Shown: positions 6,842 to 15,181 of the stretch, piece by piece
Layout of the letters: each line of letters opens with the position of its first letter
How positions within the stretch are numbered: position 1 is the first letter of the stretch
DNA from: Humitalea rosea
GTDB lineage: Bacteria > Pseudomonadota > Alphaproteobacteria > Acetobacterales > Acetobacteraceae
DNA: 64,000 nucleotides
Reading direction: 5' to 3'
Assembly (NCBI RefSeq): GCF_003253705.1
Contig: NZ_QKYU01000003.1
Coordinates: forward strand, 124,001 to 188,000
Made by a program: the position numbers and the translations under genes
The notes under the pieces: model-generated
Database searches by the model: none
Told to the model about the DNA's origin: nothing
The model's input: only the letters and a program-made list of their open reading frames with translations

Positions 6842-9306
6842 TCGCCGCCGATGATCCGCTCTGGGCCGAATTCGCCGCCGAGAGCGAGGAGCATCTGGAC
6901 ACGCTGGACCGGCTGCTTTCGGCCGGTGCCGGCGGGCTGGGGGCGGATGGCATCAACCGCCTGTTCCGCGCGATGCACAGCCTCAAGGGCATGTCCGACG
7001 CGCTGGGGGCGGCGGGGATGACGCGGCTCGCGCATGTCTCCGAGGATCTGCTCGGCCAGATCCGGAGCGGGCGCCGTGCCCTGGACCCCGAGGCCGGGGA
7101 CGCGCTGCGCGCCGCGGTCGATACGCTGCGGGGCCAGCGCGCGGCGGTGCTGGGGCGGGACAGCGAGCGGCCCGCGCCGGGCGCGCTGCTCGATCGCCTG
7201 GCGGCGCTGGTGGCGGGCGAGGCGCCCGTGGGGGCCGCACCCGCGGTGCGCGCGATCCCCGAAGCCAACCCCATGCTGGCCAGCATGGCCCAACGCCTGG
7301 CCGAGGCGTTGCCGCTGCTCGGGGCAGGCGATGCCCTGCCGCTGCTGCGCGACCTTGCGGAGGCCGCGGATATCGCGGGGCTGCCCGGGTTACGCGATGG
7401 GCTGCGGGCGGTGGCCGTGGGTACGCCGGCGGCACTGCCCGCGCTCGGCCGGCTGCGACGGATCATCGCGGTGCTGAACGAGGTGGCGGGGCTGCCGGCC
7501 CCAGGGGCCATCGCCGATCCCGCCTTGCTCGCCCCCTGGCTCGCGCCGGTGCTGGCGGCGGGGGGCGTGGGGCTGGCGCCGGCGCTGCTCGCCGATGCCG
7601 CCGCCTGCGCCAGCGCCTGTGGCGCGGAGGATGTGGAGGCCGCGCTCCTCGCCTTGCAGGATCTGCTGGAGCGTGGCGCCGAGGCCGATACCGCCGCCGT
7701 GCTGGCGACCATGCGGCCCAGCCTGCTGGCCCGGATCGCCACCGCCGAGGCGCTGCCCCCGCCCGAGGCGCTGCCCGATGATCCGCGCCTGCCCCCGGCC
7801 TTCCTGCCGGTGCTGGGCCCCGCCGGCCGCGCGCGGGTGCTGGCGGCGCTGGAGGCCGGGCAGACGCTGTTCCGCCTGCGTCTGGCCCTCGGCGCCGATG
7901 CCCTGGCCGAGGCCGCGGTCGCCGAGGCGATCTCCACCCATGGCGAGATCATCGCGAGCCATCCGCTGCCGGAGGCCGGGCTGCTCGACCTGCTGATCGC
8001 CTCGGGCGCCGGGCTCGATCCGCTCTCCCGCGCGGCCACCGCGGCCGATCCGGCCCGGCGCGTGGTGCTGGCGCTCGGCCCGATCGGCGAGGAGAGGCCG
8101 CCGACCAGCACCGACCTCACCAGCACCATGCGGGTGCGGCAGGAGGTGATCGACGGCATCATCACCTTGGAGGCCGAGGTCCGCGCCGCCGCCATGGCCG
8201 TCGAGGAAGCCATCGCCGAGGGGGGCGCGCGGGCCGATCTGGCGCGGCTCAACGTGCTCGGCCAGCGCCTGCCGACCGGCCCGGCGCGGGAGGCCGCGAG
8301 TGCCGCCGACCGGCTGCGGCGGTTCCTGGACGGGCTGGAGGGCGCCGAGCAGCGCCTCGGCCTCGCGCTGCGGCGGCTCGACGATGCGGTGATGGATCTG
8401 CGCGTGCTGCCGATCGGCACGCTGTTCGCGCGGCTGCCGCGCGTGGTGCGGGCGGTGGCGGAGGCAGGGGCGAAACAGGTCGATCTGGCGATCGAGGGCG
8501 AGGAGGTGACGCTGGACCGCGGCCTCGTGGAACTGCTGGCCGATCCGCTGCTGCATCTCACGCGCAATGCCGTCGATCATGGGATCGAGGCGCCGGCCGA
8601 GCGGCTGGCGGCGGGCAAGCCCGCGCGGGCGGTGCTGCGGATTTCGGCGGCGCGGCGTTCGGGCCAGGTGCGGCTACGCGTCTCCGATGATGGGCGCGGC
8701 ATCGATACCGATGCGGTCTTCGCCCGCGCGGTCGAACGCGGGCTGCTCACCGCCGCCGAGGCCGCCGCCGGCACCGCGACCGAGGCGCATGCGCTGCTGT
8801 TCCGCCCCGGCTTCTCCACCATGCGGCAGGTGACCGAGACCTCCGGCCGCGGGGTCGGGCTGGATGTGGTGCAGGATGCGGTGCGCCGGGCGGGCGGCAG
8901 CCTGGAGGTCGCGAGCCAGGCGGGGCAGGGCACCTCCTTCACCCTGCGGCTGCCGCTGACGGCGGCATTGGCCCCGGTGCTGCTGGTCCAGGTCGGCGGC
9001 CAGCCCTGCGCCATCCCGGCGGGGCGGGTCGAGGCGGTGTCGGCCGCCGCCGATACGGAATTGCCGGTGATCGACCTCGCGCCCCTGCTGGGGCTGATCC
9101 GGCGGGGCGAGGGCGAGATCGTCGCCGTCACCGTGCGCGGCCGCAAGCTTGGGCTGCTGGTGGACCGGGTGCAGCGGCGCACGGATATGCTGCTGCGCCC
9201 GCTGCATCCGGCGCTGGCGGCGCTGCCGGGGGTGGGGGGTGTCGGCGTGCTGGGGAATGGCGAGCCGGTGCTGGTGATCGAGCCGGATGGGGTGGTCGAG
9301 GCCTGA
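6838..9306 (+). CDS. cheA: CheA-type chemosensory histidine kinase
   Basis: An 822-residue kinase starting at GTG (GTGA overlap with the preceding gene). The P1 Hpt domain has the phosphorylated His47 in HSLKGMSDALG. The HATPase region has the N box LTRNAVDHGIEAPAERL, the G1 box SDDGRGID and the G2 box GRGVGLDVVQ. The C-terminus is a CheW-like regulatory domain (from about residue 715) with QPCAIPAGRVEAV and KLGLLVDRV. The stretch between P1 and the dimerisation helices, about residues 110-435, is long and alanine/leucine-rich. It includes a segment (about 320-400) that could be a P2-like ferredoxin fold. It is the last gene of the six-gene plus-strand operon. Confidence 0.94.
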   Translation: MIAADDPLWAEFAAESEEHLDTLDRLLSAGAGGLGADGINRLFRAMHSLKGMSDALGAAGMTRLAHVSEDLLGQIRSGRRALDPEAGDALRAAVDTLRGQRAAVLGRDSERPAPGALLDRLAALVAGEAPVGAAPAVRAIPEANPMLASMAQRLAEALPLLGAGDALPLLRDLAEAADIAGLPGLRDGLRAVAVGTPAALPALGRLRRIIAVLNEVAGLPAPGAIADPALLAPWLAPVLAAGGVGLAPALLADAAACASACGAEDVEAALLALQDLLERGAEADTAAVLATMRPSLLARIATAEALPPPEALPDDPRLPPAFLPVLGPAGRARVLAALEAGQTLFRLRLALGADALAEAAVAEAISTHGEIIASHPLPEAGLLDLLIASGAGLDPLSRAATAADPARRVVLALGPIGEERPPTSTDLTSTMRVRQEVIDGIITLEAEVRAAAMAVEEAIAEGGARADLARLNVLGQRLPTGPAREAASAADRLRRFLDGLEGAEQRLGLALRRLDDAVMDLRVLPIGTLFARLPRVVRAVAEAGAKQVDLAIEGEEVTLDRGLVELLADPLLHLTRNAVDHGIEAPAERLAAGKPARAVLRISAARRSGQVRLRVSDDGRGIDTDAVFARAVERGLLTAAEAAAGTATEAHALLFRPGFSTMRQVTETSGRGVGLDVVQDAVRRAGGSLEVASQAGQGTSFTLRLPLTAALAPVLLVQVGGQPCAIPAGRVEAVSAAADTELPVIDLAPLLGLIRRGEGEIVAVTVRGRKLGLLVDRVQRRTDMLLRPLHPALAALPGVGGVGVLGNGEPVLVIEPDGVVEA

Positions 9307-9353
9307 GGCTCAGCCTCGCCTGAGGCTTAGCCCCGCCTGAGGCTCAGCCCCGC
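9304..9353. repeat. Three tandem 17-bp repeats between convergent genes
   Basis: Three nearly identical 17-base units lie head to tail from the cheA stop into the stop codon region of the phosphatase gene. Each contains TGAGGCT(C/T)AGCC(T/C)C. The first unit is symmetric around its central base (GAGGCT-C-AGCCTC). The units differ at only one or two positions. They could act as a shared transcription end, a protein-binding array or a slippage-prone spacer; no T-run follows. Confidence 0.85.
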
Positions 9354-10495
9354 CGGATCACCAGGATCGTGATGTCGTCATTTGCCGGGTTGCCCGCGAC
9401 GAACCCCGCGACCGCCGCCAGGGTCGCCGCGACCACCGCCGCCGGGCTGGCGAGGGCGACGGGGGCCAGCATCGCCTCAAGCCGTTCACGGCCGAAGAAA
9501 TCCTGGGCGGCGTTCTCGGCCTCCGACACGCCATCGCTGTAGAGGTAGAGCCCCTGGCCCGGTGCCAGCGACAGCGCCGAGGAGGCGTAGTCGAACCCCT
9601 CCCAGGCGCCGAGCGGCGGCTGGCGCGCGAAGCCGGTCAGCACGCGGGGTGCCGCGCCATCCAGCAGATAGGGCGCCTCATGCCCCGCGACGCAGATGCG
9701 GCCTTCGCCCGTCGCCGCATCCAGCACGATCAGCGCTGCGGTCACGAAGGTCTGGCTGTCATTGTCGGCGGCAAGGTCCGCATTGGCATGGCGGAGGATG
9801 GCCGCCGGATCGGGCAGCGGCCCCGGCACCAGCCGCGCGGCGGCCCGGATGGCGCCGACCGTGCGGGCCATGGTCAGCCCGGCCGGCGCGCCCTTGCCCG
9901 AGACATCCGCGACACAGAGCAGCACCCCGCCGCCCGGCAGGCGCATCGCTTCATAGAGGTCGCCGCCGACCTGCCGCGCGGGGATCATCGCCGCCGCGAT
10001 GCTTAGCCCCGGGGGGGCGATGGCCGCGAAATCGCGCGGCACCAGGGAAAGCTGCGCGGTGCGGGCGCTTTCGAGCTCGGCCTCCAGCAGGCGCAGCCGC
10101 TCGTCGGCCAGATCCCGCAGCCGCTTCTTCTCCAGCACCGCGCCGAGCCGCGCCCGCAGCAGCGGCGGGTCGAAGGATTTCGGCAGATAATCCTCGGCGC
10201 CGAGTTCGATGCAGCGCACGATCTTTTCCATCTCCGTCAGCGCGGAGATGACGATGACGGGGGGCGCGTTGGCCGGGTCCCGGCGCAGCGCTTCCAGCAC
10301 GCCGATGCCGTCCAGCTCGGGCATTTCCAGATCGAGCAGCACGCAGTCGAAGCGCCGCGCGGCGATGGCCGCCAGCCCCTGCACGCCGTCATTGGCCATG
10401 GAAACGTCGTTGTAGCCCTGCTCCGCCAATCGGCGTTTCAGCATCAGCCGGTTGAAGGAGCTGTCGTCGACGATGAGCAGCGCGACATCACTCAT
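9344..10495 (-). CDS. Receiver-PP2C (RsbU/SpoIIE-type) serine phosphatase response regulator
   Basis: A 383-residue response regulator. Residues 1-125 form a receiver domain (D10-D11, phosphoacceptor D55 in [11 protein letters not shown]). A helical linker follows, then a PP2C-type phosphatase domain (about 155-383) with metal-binding motifs [16 protein letters not shown] and the final [13 protein letters not shown]. Such proteins dephosphorylate STAS proteins when their receiver is phosphorylated, as known for RsbU-like and HsbR proteins. The STAS protein at 2854-3180 is the likely substrate. It overlaps the chemoreceptor gene by 4 bases and converges on cheA. Confidence 0.92.
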   Translation of the reverse strand: MSDVALLIVDDSSFNRLMLKRRLAEQGYNDVSMANDGVQGLAAIAARRFDCVLLDLEMPELDGIGVLEALRRDPANAPPVIVISALTEMEKIVRCIELGAEDYLPKSFDPPLLRARLGAVLEKKRLRDLADERLRLLEAELESARTAQLSLVPRDFAAIAPPGLSIAAAMIPARQVGGDLYEAMRLPGGGVLLCVADVSGKGAPAGLTMARTVGAIRAAARLVPGPLPDPAAILRHANADLAADNDSQTFVTAALIVLDAATGEGRICVAGHEAPYLLDGAAPRVLTGFARQPPLGAWEGFDYASSALSLAPGQGLYLYSDGVSEAENAAQDFFGRERLEAMLAPVALASPAAVVAATLAAVAGFVAGNPANDDITILVIRRG

Positions 10496-12141
10496 GCCCG
10501 CTGGCCGCGCGCCATGGTCTCGACGGCGCTGCGGGTTTCGGTCGCAAGGCGCGACAGGTCGATCATGGTCACGGTGATCTCCTCGGCGGCTGTCGCATTG
10601 GATTGCCCGATGCGGGAGAGGGTGGTGACCCGCTCCTCGATGCCGGTGACGGTCGCCTGCTGCTCCTCCATCGCCACCGCGATCAACGCGGCGAGCCGGG
10701 CACTTTCGGCGACCAGATGGGTCAGGCTGTCCATCGCCTCGCCGACCGCGGCGGCGGTGCCGCTGCCCTGGCGGGTGCGGCGGCCGGCAACCTCGACCAC
10801 ATCGGCGATTTCCTGCGCGAGCTGTTCGGAGGAGGCCGCCAGCGCCCGGACTTCCTCGGCCACCACGGCCAGGCCGCGGCCGTGCTCGCCGGCGCGCGCC
10901 GCCTCGATCGCCGCGTTGATCGCGAGGATATTGGTCTGGGTCGCGATCTTGGCGATGTGGCCGGCGATGCGCGTGACACGCTCGGTGTCATCGCCCACGG
11001 CATCCACCAGCTCGATGAGGCGATGCACCTTCTCCACGCTGGCGGAGAGCAGGCCGCGCGCCTCGGCGGCACGGTCATTGGCATCCTGGGTGCTGCGGCC
11101 GACGTCGCGGATGGCATCGGCCGATTGCGACAGCGCCTCCACCACCTGGCGCAGTTCGGAAAGCTGGGTGAGCGCGCCGTCGCTGACCTGCCCGATCGCC
11201 TCCGAGGCCTGGTTGGTGGCGATGGCGGTGCGTCGGGCGTTCTCCATGGCACTCCCGGTCAGGCGGCGCTGCGCCTGGGCGGTGTCGCGAAAGACCAGCA
11301 CGGCGCGGGCCATGGCGCCCACCTGATCGGAGCGGTCGGCCCCCGGCACCTCGGCCTCCACATCGCCATGGGCGAGGCGGTCCATGCTGGTGGCCACGCG
11401 GTCGATCGGCCGCGCGATCAGCCAGACCAGCACGTACCAGATCAGCCCCGAGCCCAGCAGGCCGACCAGGCCCGCGCCGACCACGACGCGTACGGCGCGC
11501 GTGGACAGGGCATTCGCCTCCATCAGCGTCGCAGCGATCCGCGTATGCACCGCCTTCCGCGCGGCGGCGGCGACGCCGTTGAAGGTGGTGGCGAAATCCA
11601 GCCATTCCTCGTGCAGCGGGGCATATTCGGCACGCCGGCGGGCGGCGAAGGCGTCGCTGACGCGGGCGGCGAATTCGGGCATCCGCGCCATCATGTCGCG
11701 GCCGCCGCTCAACACCAACGGGTCCATCTCACTGCCCAGCGCCGCCTCCAACCGCCCGAAGTTCGTGACAAGCTGCGTCGCGCTGCGCGACATCCGGCTC
11801 GCGGCGGGCCCTGGGGGGATCACCCCCGCGGTGACGCCGGCGAAGGCGGCGGAGACATCGGCAAGCTCGGTCGCGAATTCATCGGCGATGGCATCGGCGT
11901 CCCGGTCGCTGGTGCCCATGTGGAGGATGATCGCGGATTGCTCGGCGCCGACGAACAAGGCGGTGCCGGTCAGCAGCCCGACCGTGCAGAGCATCAGCAG
12001 CGCGATCAGCACCGCCTTGGTGCCGATGCGGCCGAACCAGGCGCGGAGTCCCTGCTCCATCGGCGGCATGGCGTCCGCGGCGGAGGCCCCTGGGGCCTCG
12101 GCATCGCCAGCGTGGGGAAGGGGGCGCAGGGTCTCGTTCAT
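10492..12141 (-). CDS. Methyl-accepting chemotaxis protein
   Basis: A 549-residue transmembrane chemoreceptor. A cytoplasmic N-terminus of about 38 residues precedes the first membrane helix (about 40-65). A periplasmic domain of about 150 residues with no recognised ligand motif and a second helix (about 217-240, [19 protein letters not shown]) follow. A HAMP domain starts [18 protein letters not shown], and then comes the signalling domain with the hairpin tip [21 protein letters not shown] near residues 405-425. There is no NWETF-like tail for CheR or CheB tethering. It is the only receptor in the locus and probably feeds the CheA opposite. Its ligand cannot be read from sequence. Confidence 0.93.
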   Translation of the reverse strand: MNETLRPLPHAGDAEAPGASAADAMPPMEQGLRAWFGRIGTKAVLIALLMLCTVGLLTGTALFVGAEQSAIILHMGTSDRDADAIADEFATELADVSAAFAGVTAGVIPPGPAASRMSRSATQLVTNFGRLEAALGSEMDPLVLSGGRDMMARMPEFAARVSDAFAARRRAEYAPLHEEWLDFATTFNGVAAAARKAVHTRIAATLMEANALSTRAVRVVVGAGLVGLLGSGLIWYVLVWLIARPIDRVATSMDRLAHGDVEAEVPGADRSDQVGAMARAVLVFRDTAQAQRRLTGSAMENARRTAIATNQASEAIGQVSDGALTQLSELRQVVEALSQSADAIRDVGRSTQDANDRAAEARGLLSASVEKVHRLIELVDAVGDDTERVTRIAGHIAKIATQTNILAINAAIEAARAGEHGRGLAVVAEEVRALAASSEQLAQEIADVVEVAGRRTRQGSGTAAAVGEAMDSLTHLVAESARLAALIAVAMEEQQATVTGIEERVTTLSRIGQSNATAAEEITVTMIDLSRLATETRSAVETMARGQRA

Positions 12142-12191
12142 CGCCTTGGCATCATGCTGGCGGAGAGGCTAGCCGGGGTGGACCCAAGGCG
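12142..12191. promoter_or_regulatory. Inverted repeat upstream of the chemoreceptor gene
   Basis: CGCCTTGG at 12142-12149 and CCAAGGCG at 12184-12191 are perfect 8-base inverted repeats separated by 34 bases, touching the start codon of the minus-strand chemoreceptor gene. This could be an operator or a looped 5' leader. No known regulator motif is recognised. Confidence 0.3.
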
Positions 12192-12272
12192 CCAGTCAAG
12201 CTGGCCTATGGGCGGGATGCCGGAAATCGCGGGGGATTGCGCCAGCGGCCCAAATCCGTGGCGGGAGGGGGT

Positions 12273-12301
12273 TTGACCGCCCCTCGCGCAGCGTCGATCC
12301 T
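12273..12301 (+). promoter_or_regulatory. Possible sigma-70-type promoter of the RraA-like gene
   Basis: TTGACC, a 17-base spacer and GATCCT lie 25 bases before the start codon at 12326. The -35 element is good and the -10 element poor (three of six consensus bases), so this is a weak candidate only. Confidence 0.25.
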
Positions 12302-12325
12302 GTGCGGAACACGGGAGAAAACGCC

Positions 12326-13030
12326 ATGACCGAACGAGCCTTCACCGCGGCCGACCTCGAAGCCCTGCGGGCCTGGGACACGCCCACCATCTGCAATGCG
12401 CTGGAGGTGGTGACGCCGCATCGCCGCGGCCATGGCTTCACCGTGCGCCCCTTCCAGGTGGCCGATGTGGCGATGAAGCCGATGTGCGGCCTGGCCCGCA
12501 CCGGCACCATCCGCGCCGCCCATCCCGCCGGCCGCACGAAGGAGGCCGATCGTGCCTCCCGCGTCGGCTGGTACGAATATGTGGCCGAGGCCGCGATGCC
12601 GACCATCGTCGTGTTGCAGGACCTGGACGACGTGCCCGGCACCGGCGCCTTCTGGGGTGAGGTGAACAGCAATGTGCACAAGGCGCTGGGCTCGCAGGGC
12701 TGCGTCACCAACGGCTCGTTCCGCGACCTCGACATGCTGGCGCCGGAGTTCCAGATCCTCGGCATCATCAACCCCTCCCATGCGCATGTGCATGTCGTGG
12801 CGCGCAAGCTGGAGGTGACGGTGCATGGCATGGCGGTCACGCATGATGCCGTGGTCCATGCCGACCGCCATGGCGCGGTGGTGATCCCCGATGAGGCGGT
12901 GACCAAGCTGCTCGCCACCATCGACCTGTTGACCCGCAAGGAGGCGGTGATCCTCGACCTCTGCAAGGCGGGCAAGCTGAACATCGCCTCGCTGCGCGAG
13001 GCCTTCTCGAAGATGGACGACATCCACTAA
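12326..13030 (+). CDS. RraA-family protein (HMG/CHA aldolase-like fold)
   Basis: A 234-residue cytoplasmic protein of the RraA/4-hydroxy-4-methyl-2-oxoglutarate aldolase family, which includes metal-dependent pyruvate aldolases, decarboxylases and RNase E inhibitors. Visible family features are the N-terminal WDTPTICNAL segment and the core GSQGCVTNGSFRDLD. Active aldolases have an Asp where this protein has Asn (VTNGSFRD), so aldolase activity is uncertain. I chose the ATG at 12326 rather than the in-frame GTG at 12302 because GGGAGAAA lies at proper spacing before it and the family N-terminus begins there. No partner gene is coupled to it. Confidence 0.85.
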   Translation: MTERAFTAADLEALRAWDTPTICNALEVVTPHRRGHGFTVRPFQVADVAMKPMCGLARTGTIRAAHPAGRTKEADRASRVGWYEYVAEAAMPTIVVLQDLDDVPGTGAFWGEVNSNVHKALGSQGCVTNGSFRDLDMLAPEFQILGIINPSHAHVHVVARKLEVTVHGMAVTHDAVVHADRHGAVVIPDEAVTKLLATIDLLTRKEAVILDLCKAGKLNIASLREAFSKMDDIH

Positions 13031-13060
13031 GCCCCGGCAGCCGGCCGAGGGGGAATGACG

Positions 13061-13357
13061 ATGCGCCTGTCGCGACCCGGGTTGGTCGCGGCCGGGCTGC
13101 TGGTCGCGAGTTGCGCGCCGCCCCCGCCCGACTACAGCATCACCCCCGGCACGGATGGCAATTTCCGCATCACCCTCAGCGCCGAAGGCCCGGCTGCGCG
13201 CTGCCGCGCCGAGGTGCTGCGGCTCGCGCGGGAGGAGAGCGCGCGCCGCGGCATGCCAGGCGGCGTTATCGATGACACCGGCATGGCGGTGACGGCGGCG
13301 CGCGGCCGATGCACGGCCGAGTTGACCGTCTCGACGCTCGGCGCCTGGCCGAGGTGA
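13061..13357 (+). CDS. Small putative lipoprotein
   Basis: A 98-residue protein of unknown function. The N-terminus is a lipoprotein signal: basic MRLSR, a hydrophobic run and a lipobox LVASC at about residues 14-18, so it would be lipid-anchored in the periplasm. The rest is a small domain with two cysteines (CRAE, GRCTAEL) that might form a disulfide. The ATG at 13061 sits about 7 bases after GAGGGGG; an ATG two codons earlier (13055) is too close to it. I do not recognise a family. Confidence 0.65.
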   Translation: MRLSRPGLVAAGLLVASCAPPPPDYSITPGTDGNFRITLSAEGPAARCRAEVLRLAREESARRGMPGGVIDDTGMAVTAARGRCTAELTVSTLGAWPR

Positions 13358-13381
13358 CGCTGCGGGGCGGCGCGGTCTAGA

Positions 13382-13436
13382 TTGACCTGGGCCGCGGATC
13401 GCGCCGCCTCTTCGAAGATGGACGCCATGCCTTGAG
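13382..13436 (+). pseudogene. Possible remnant of an RraA-like C-terminus
   Basis: In one frame these bases read about 17 codons ending SSKMDAMP-stop. The upstream RraA-like gene ends FSKMDDIH-stop. About 24 of 30 bases match around the shared TCGAAGATGGACG core, and 8 of 17 residues match. It may be the leftover end of a duplicated gene. The similarity is short and could be chance. Confidence 0.3.
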
Positions 13437-13812
13437 GTTAGTGCCGATCTACCTGTCCCTGCTGCTCGCGACCCCCGTGGCGGCGCAGGAATTCTGGACC
13501 CGTGAATTGCCCGGCATCGCGCCGAGCCTGCGCGCCTGCCTCGGCACCGAGGCGCGTGCCTCGGTCGTCGCGGCGGTGCCGCTGGAGGGCGGGCGCGTGC
13601 TGGCCCGCATCCGTGGCGCCGATGGCGAGCGGGTCGATTGCACAGCACTCGGCGATCGCGTCACCGGCCGCCGGCCGGTGGGCATCGCGCCGCCCATGGT
13701 GGGCGAGGATGAGCGCCGCTTCACCCTGGAGCGCGGCTGCGTCGATGCCCGCCGGGTGGATGCGGCGGATGGCACGGTGCTCGGCTGGATCGGTTATCCC
13801 GGATGCGGCTGA
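13432..13812 (+). CDS. Small secreted protein of unknown function
   Basis: A 126-residue protein from a TTG start with a clear Sec signal peptide: MRLVPIYLSLLLATPVAAQ, cleavage expected after the AxA-type VAA near residue 18. The mature part of about 107 residues has three cysteines (RACLG, DCTAL, GCVDAR and a final PGCG). It resembles small periplasmic proteins of unknown function. A GTG at 13441 is an alternative start, but it would remove the basic residue of the signal. Its end overlaps the thioesterase gene by 10 bases, suggesting coupling. Confidence 0.6.
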   Translation: MRLVPIYLSLLLATPVAAQEFWTRELPGIAPSLRACLGTEARASVVAAVPLEGGRVLARIRGADGERVDCTALGDRVTGRRPVGIAPPMVGEDERRFTLERGCVDARRVDAADGTVLGWIGYPGCG

Positions 13813-14240
13813 CCGCGCGGGTTCTGCCCGAATGGGTCGATCACTACGGGCATATGAACCTCGCCTATTACCTGCTGGCCTTCGACCGCGCGACCGACAC
13901 GCTCTGGCCGACCATCGGGCTCGGGGCCGGGCTGCGGGCGCAGGGGCTCGGCACCTTCGCCGCCGAGACCTGGGTCGGCTACCAGCGCGAGGTGACGGAG
14001 GGCATGGAACTCGCCTTCAGCAGCGAGGTGCTGGGCTTCGACGACAAGCGCCTGCTCATCCGCCATCTGATGTTCCATGCCGAGGAAGGCTGGCTCGCGG
14101 CGGAGAATGAGGTGCTGTTCCTCTGCGTCGATCTCGTGGCGCGCAAGGTCGGCCGCTGGCCGGAGGCGACGCTGGCGGCCTTCGCCCTCGCCCCGCAGGG
14201 CGCGCCGGCCAAGCGGCTCGCCCTCAAGCGGGCCGGTTGA
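13803..14240 (+). CDS. Hotdog-fold acyl-CoA thioesterase
   Basis: A 145-residue single-domain hotdog protein of the 4-hydroxybenzoyl-CoA thioesterase-like group, hydrolysing acyl-CoA thioesters in the cytoplasm. The active-site segment WVDHYGHMNLAYYLLAFD carries the conserved Asp, His, Asn and Tyr, followed later by TWVGYQREVTEGMEL, typical of this group. Related enzymes act on carnitine- or aromatic-derived CoA esters; the substrate here cannot be told. Its 3' end overlaps by 17 bases the end of the convergent exporter gene. Confidence 0.85.
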   Translation: MRLTARVLPEWVDHYGHMNLAYYLLAFDRATDTLWPTIGLGAGLRAQGLGTFAAETWVGYQREVTEGMELAFSSEVLGFDDKRLLIRHLMFHAEEGWLAAENEVLFLCVDLVARKVGRWPEATLAAFALAPQGAPAKRLALKRAG

Positions 14241-15150
14241 CCAGCCAGATCCCGACGCAGATCAGCACCAGCGCGGTGACCAACGGCAGGGTCACCGCCT
14301 CGCCCAGCAGCACCGCCCCGGCGAGCACGCCGAACACCGGGGTCAGGAAGGACAGCGCCGCGAGCCCCGAGACGCGGTAGCGCGTGATCAGCCAGAACCA
14401 GGCGAGGTAGGAGCCGAAGGCGACCAGCACGATCTCGAAGCCCAGCACGCCAAGGATCAGCGGGCTGGGGTCGAAGATGCCCGGCTCCCCAAGTGCCAGG
14501 CCCAGCGGCAGCAGCAGCGCCGAGACCGCGAGTTGGGAGGCGAGCGTCGCCTCGGCCGGGGCGAAGCGCAGCCGGGTCGCCTTGATGGTGATCGTCGTCG
14601 CCCCCCAGGCCATCGCCCCGGCGAGGCAGAGCAGATCCCCGATCGCCTCCCGCCCCGAGGGCAGGCGCAGGCTGTCGCCGAAGGCCAGCATCAGTGCCAC
14701 GAGGCAGAGCCCGAGCCCCGCGGCCTTGCCCCGGGTCAGCCGGTCGTTCGGCAGCAGCAGATGCGCGAGCAGCGTGATGAGGCAGGGCGCGGTATAGAGG
14801 AAGACCACCCCGCGCGCGGCGGTGGTATAGGTCAGTCCGGTATAGACCAGCACGAATTCGCCCGCGAACAGCGCCCCGCACAGCGCCGCCGCGGCCCGCG
14901 CGCCCTCCGGCGGCACGATCGGCACCCCGCGCGCGCGGCACCAGAGCCAGAGCAGCGCCAGGCTGCCGATCGAGCGCAGCCCGGCATGGGCGAGCGGCGA
15001 AATGCCCTCGCCGCCGACCTTCATCGCCACCTGGCCGACGCCCCAGGCGGCGCAGAGCAGCACCATGAGGGCCGTGGCCGAGGTGTCGATTCTCTCTGAG
15101 GCAGGGGGCCGCTCGGAAGCAGGGGGAGAGGTCAGCGGTCCGGCACCCAT
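14224..15150 (-). CDS. DMT-superfamily (EamA) transporter
   Basis: A 308-residue inner-membrane protein with about ten membrane helices arranged as two EamA repeats, the pattern of drug/metabolite exporters. The first repeat includes LLCAAWGVGQVAMKVGGEGI and the second AMAWGATTITIKATRLRF. Substrates in this family are mostly amino acids and metabolites and cannot be predicted. The start at 15150 gives a 25-residue soluble N-terminus rich in Ser and Pro; a start nearer the first helix is possible. It is followed 31 bases upstream on the same strand by the FAD oxidoreductase gene, so co-transcription is likely. Confidence 0.9.
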   Translation of the reverse strand: MGAGPLTSPPASERPPASERIDTSATALMVLLCAAWGVGQVAMKVGGEGISPLAHAGLRSIGSLALLWLWCRARGVPIVPPEGARAAAALCGALFAGEFVLVYTGLTYTTAARGVVFLYTAPCLITLLAHLLLPNDRLTRGKAAGLGLCLVALMLAFGDSLRLPSGREAIGDLLCLAGAMAWGATTITIKATRLRFAPAEATLASQLAVSALLLPLGLALGEPGIFDPSPLILGVLGFEIVLVAFGSYLAWFWLITRYRVSGLAALSFLTPVFGVLAGAVLLGEAVTLPLVTALVLICVGIWLVNRPA

Positions 15151-15181
15151 CTCGTGGTGACGGCTTCTGGCATGGGAAGGC

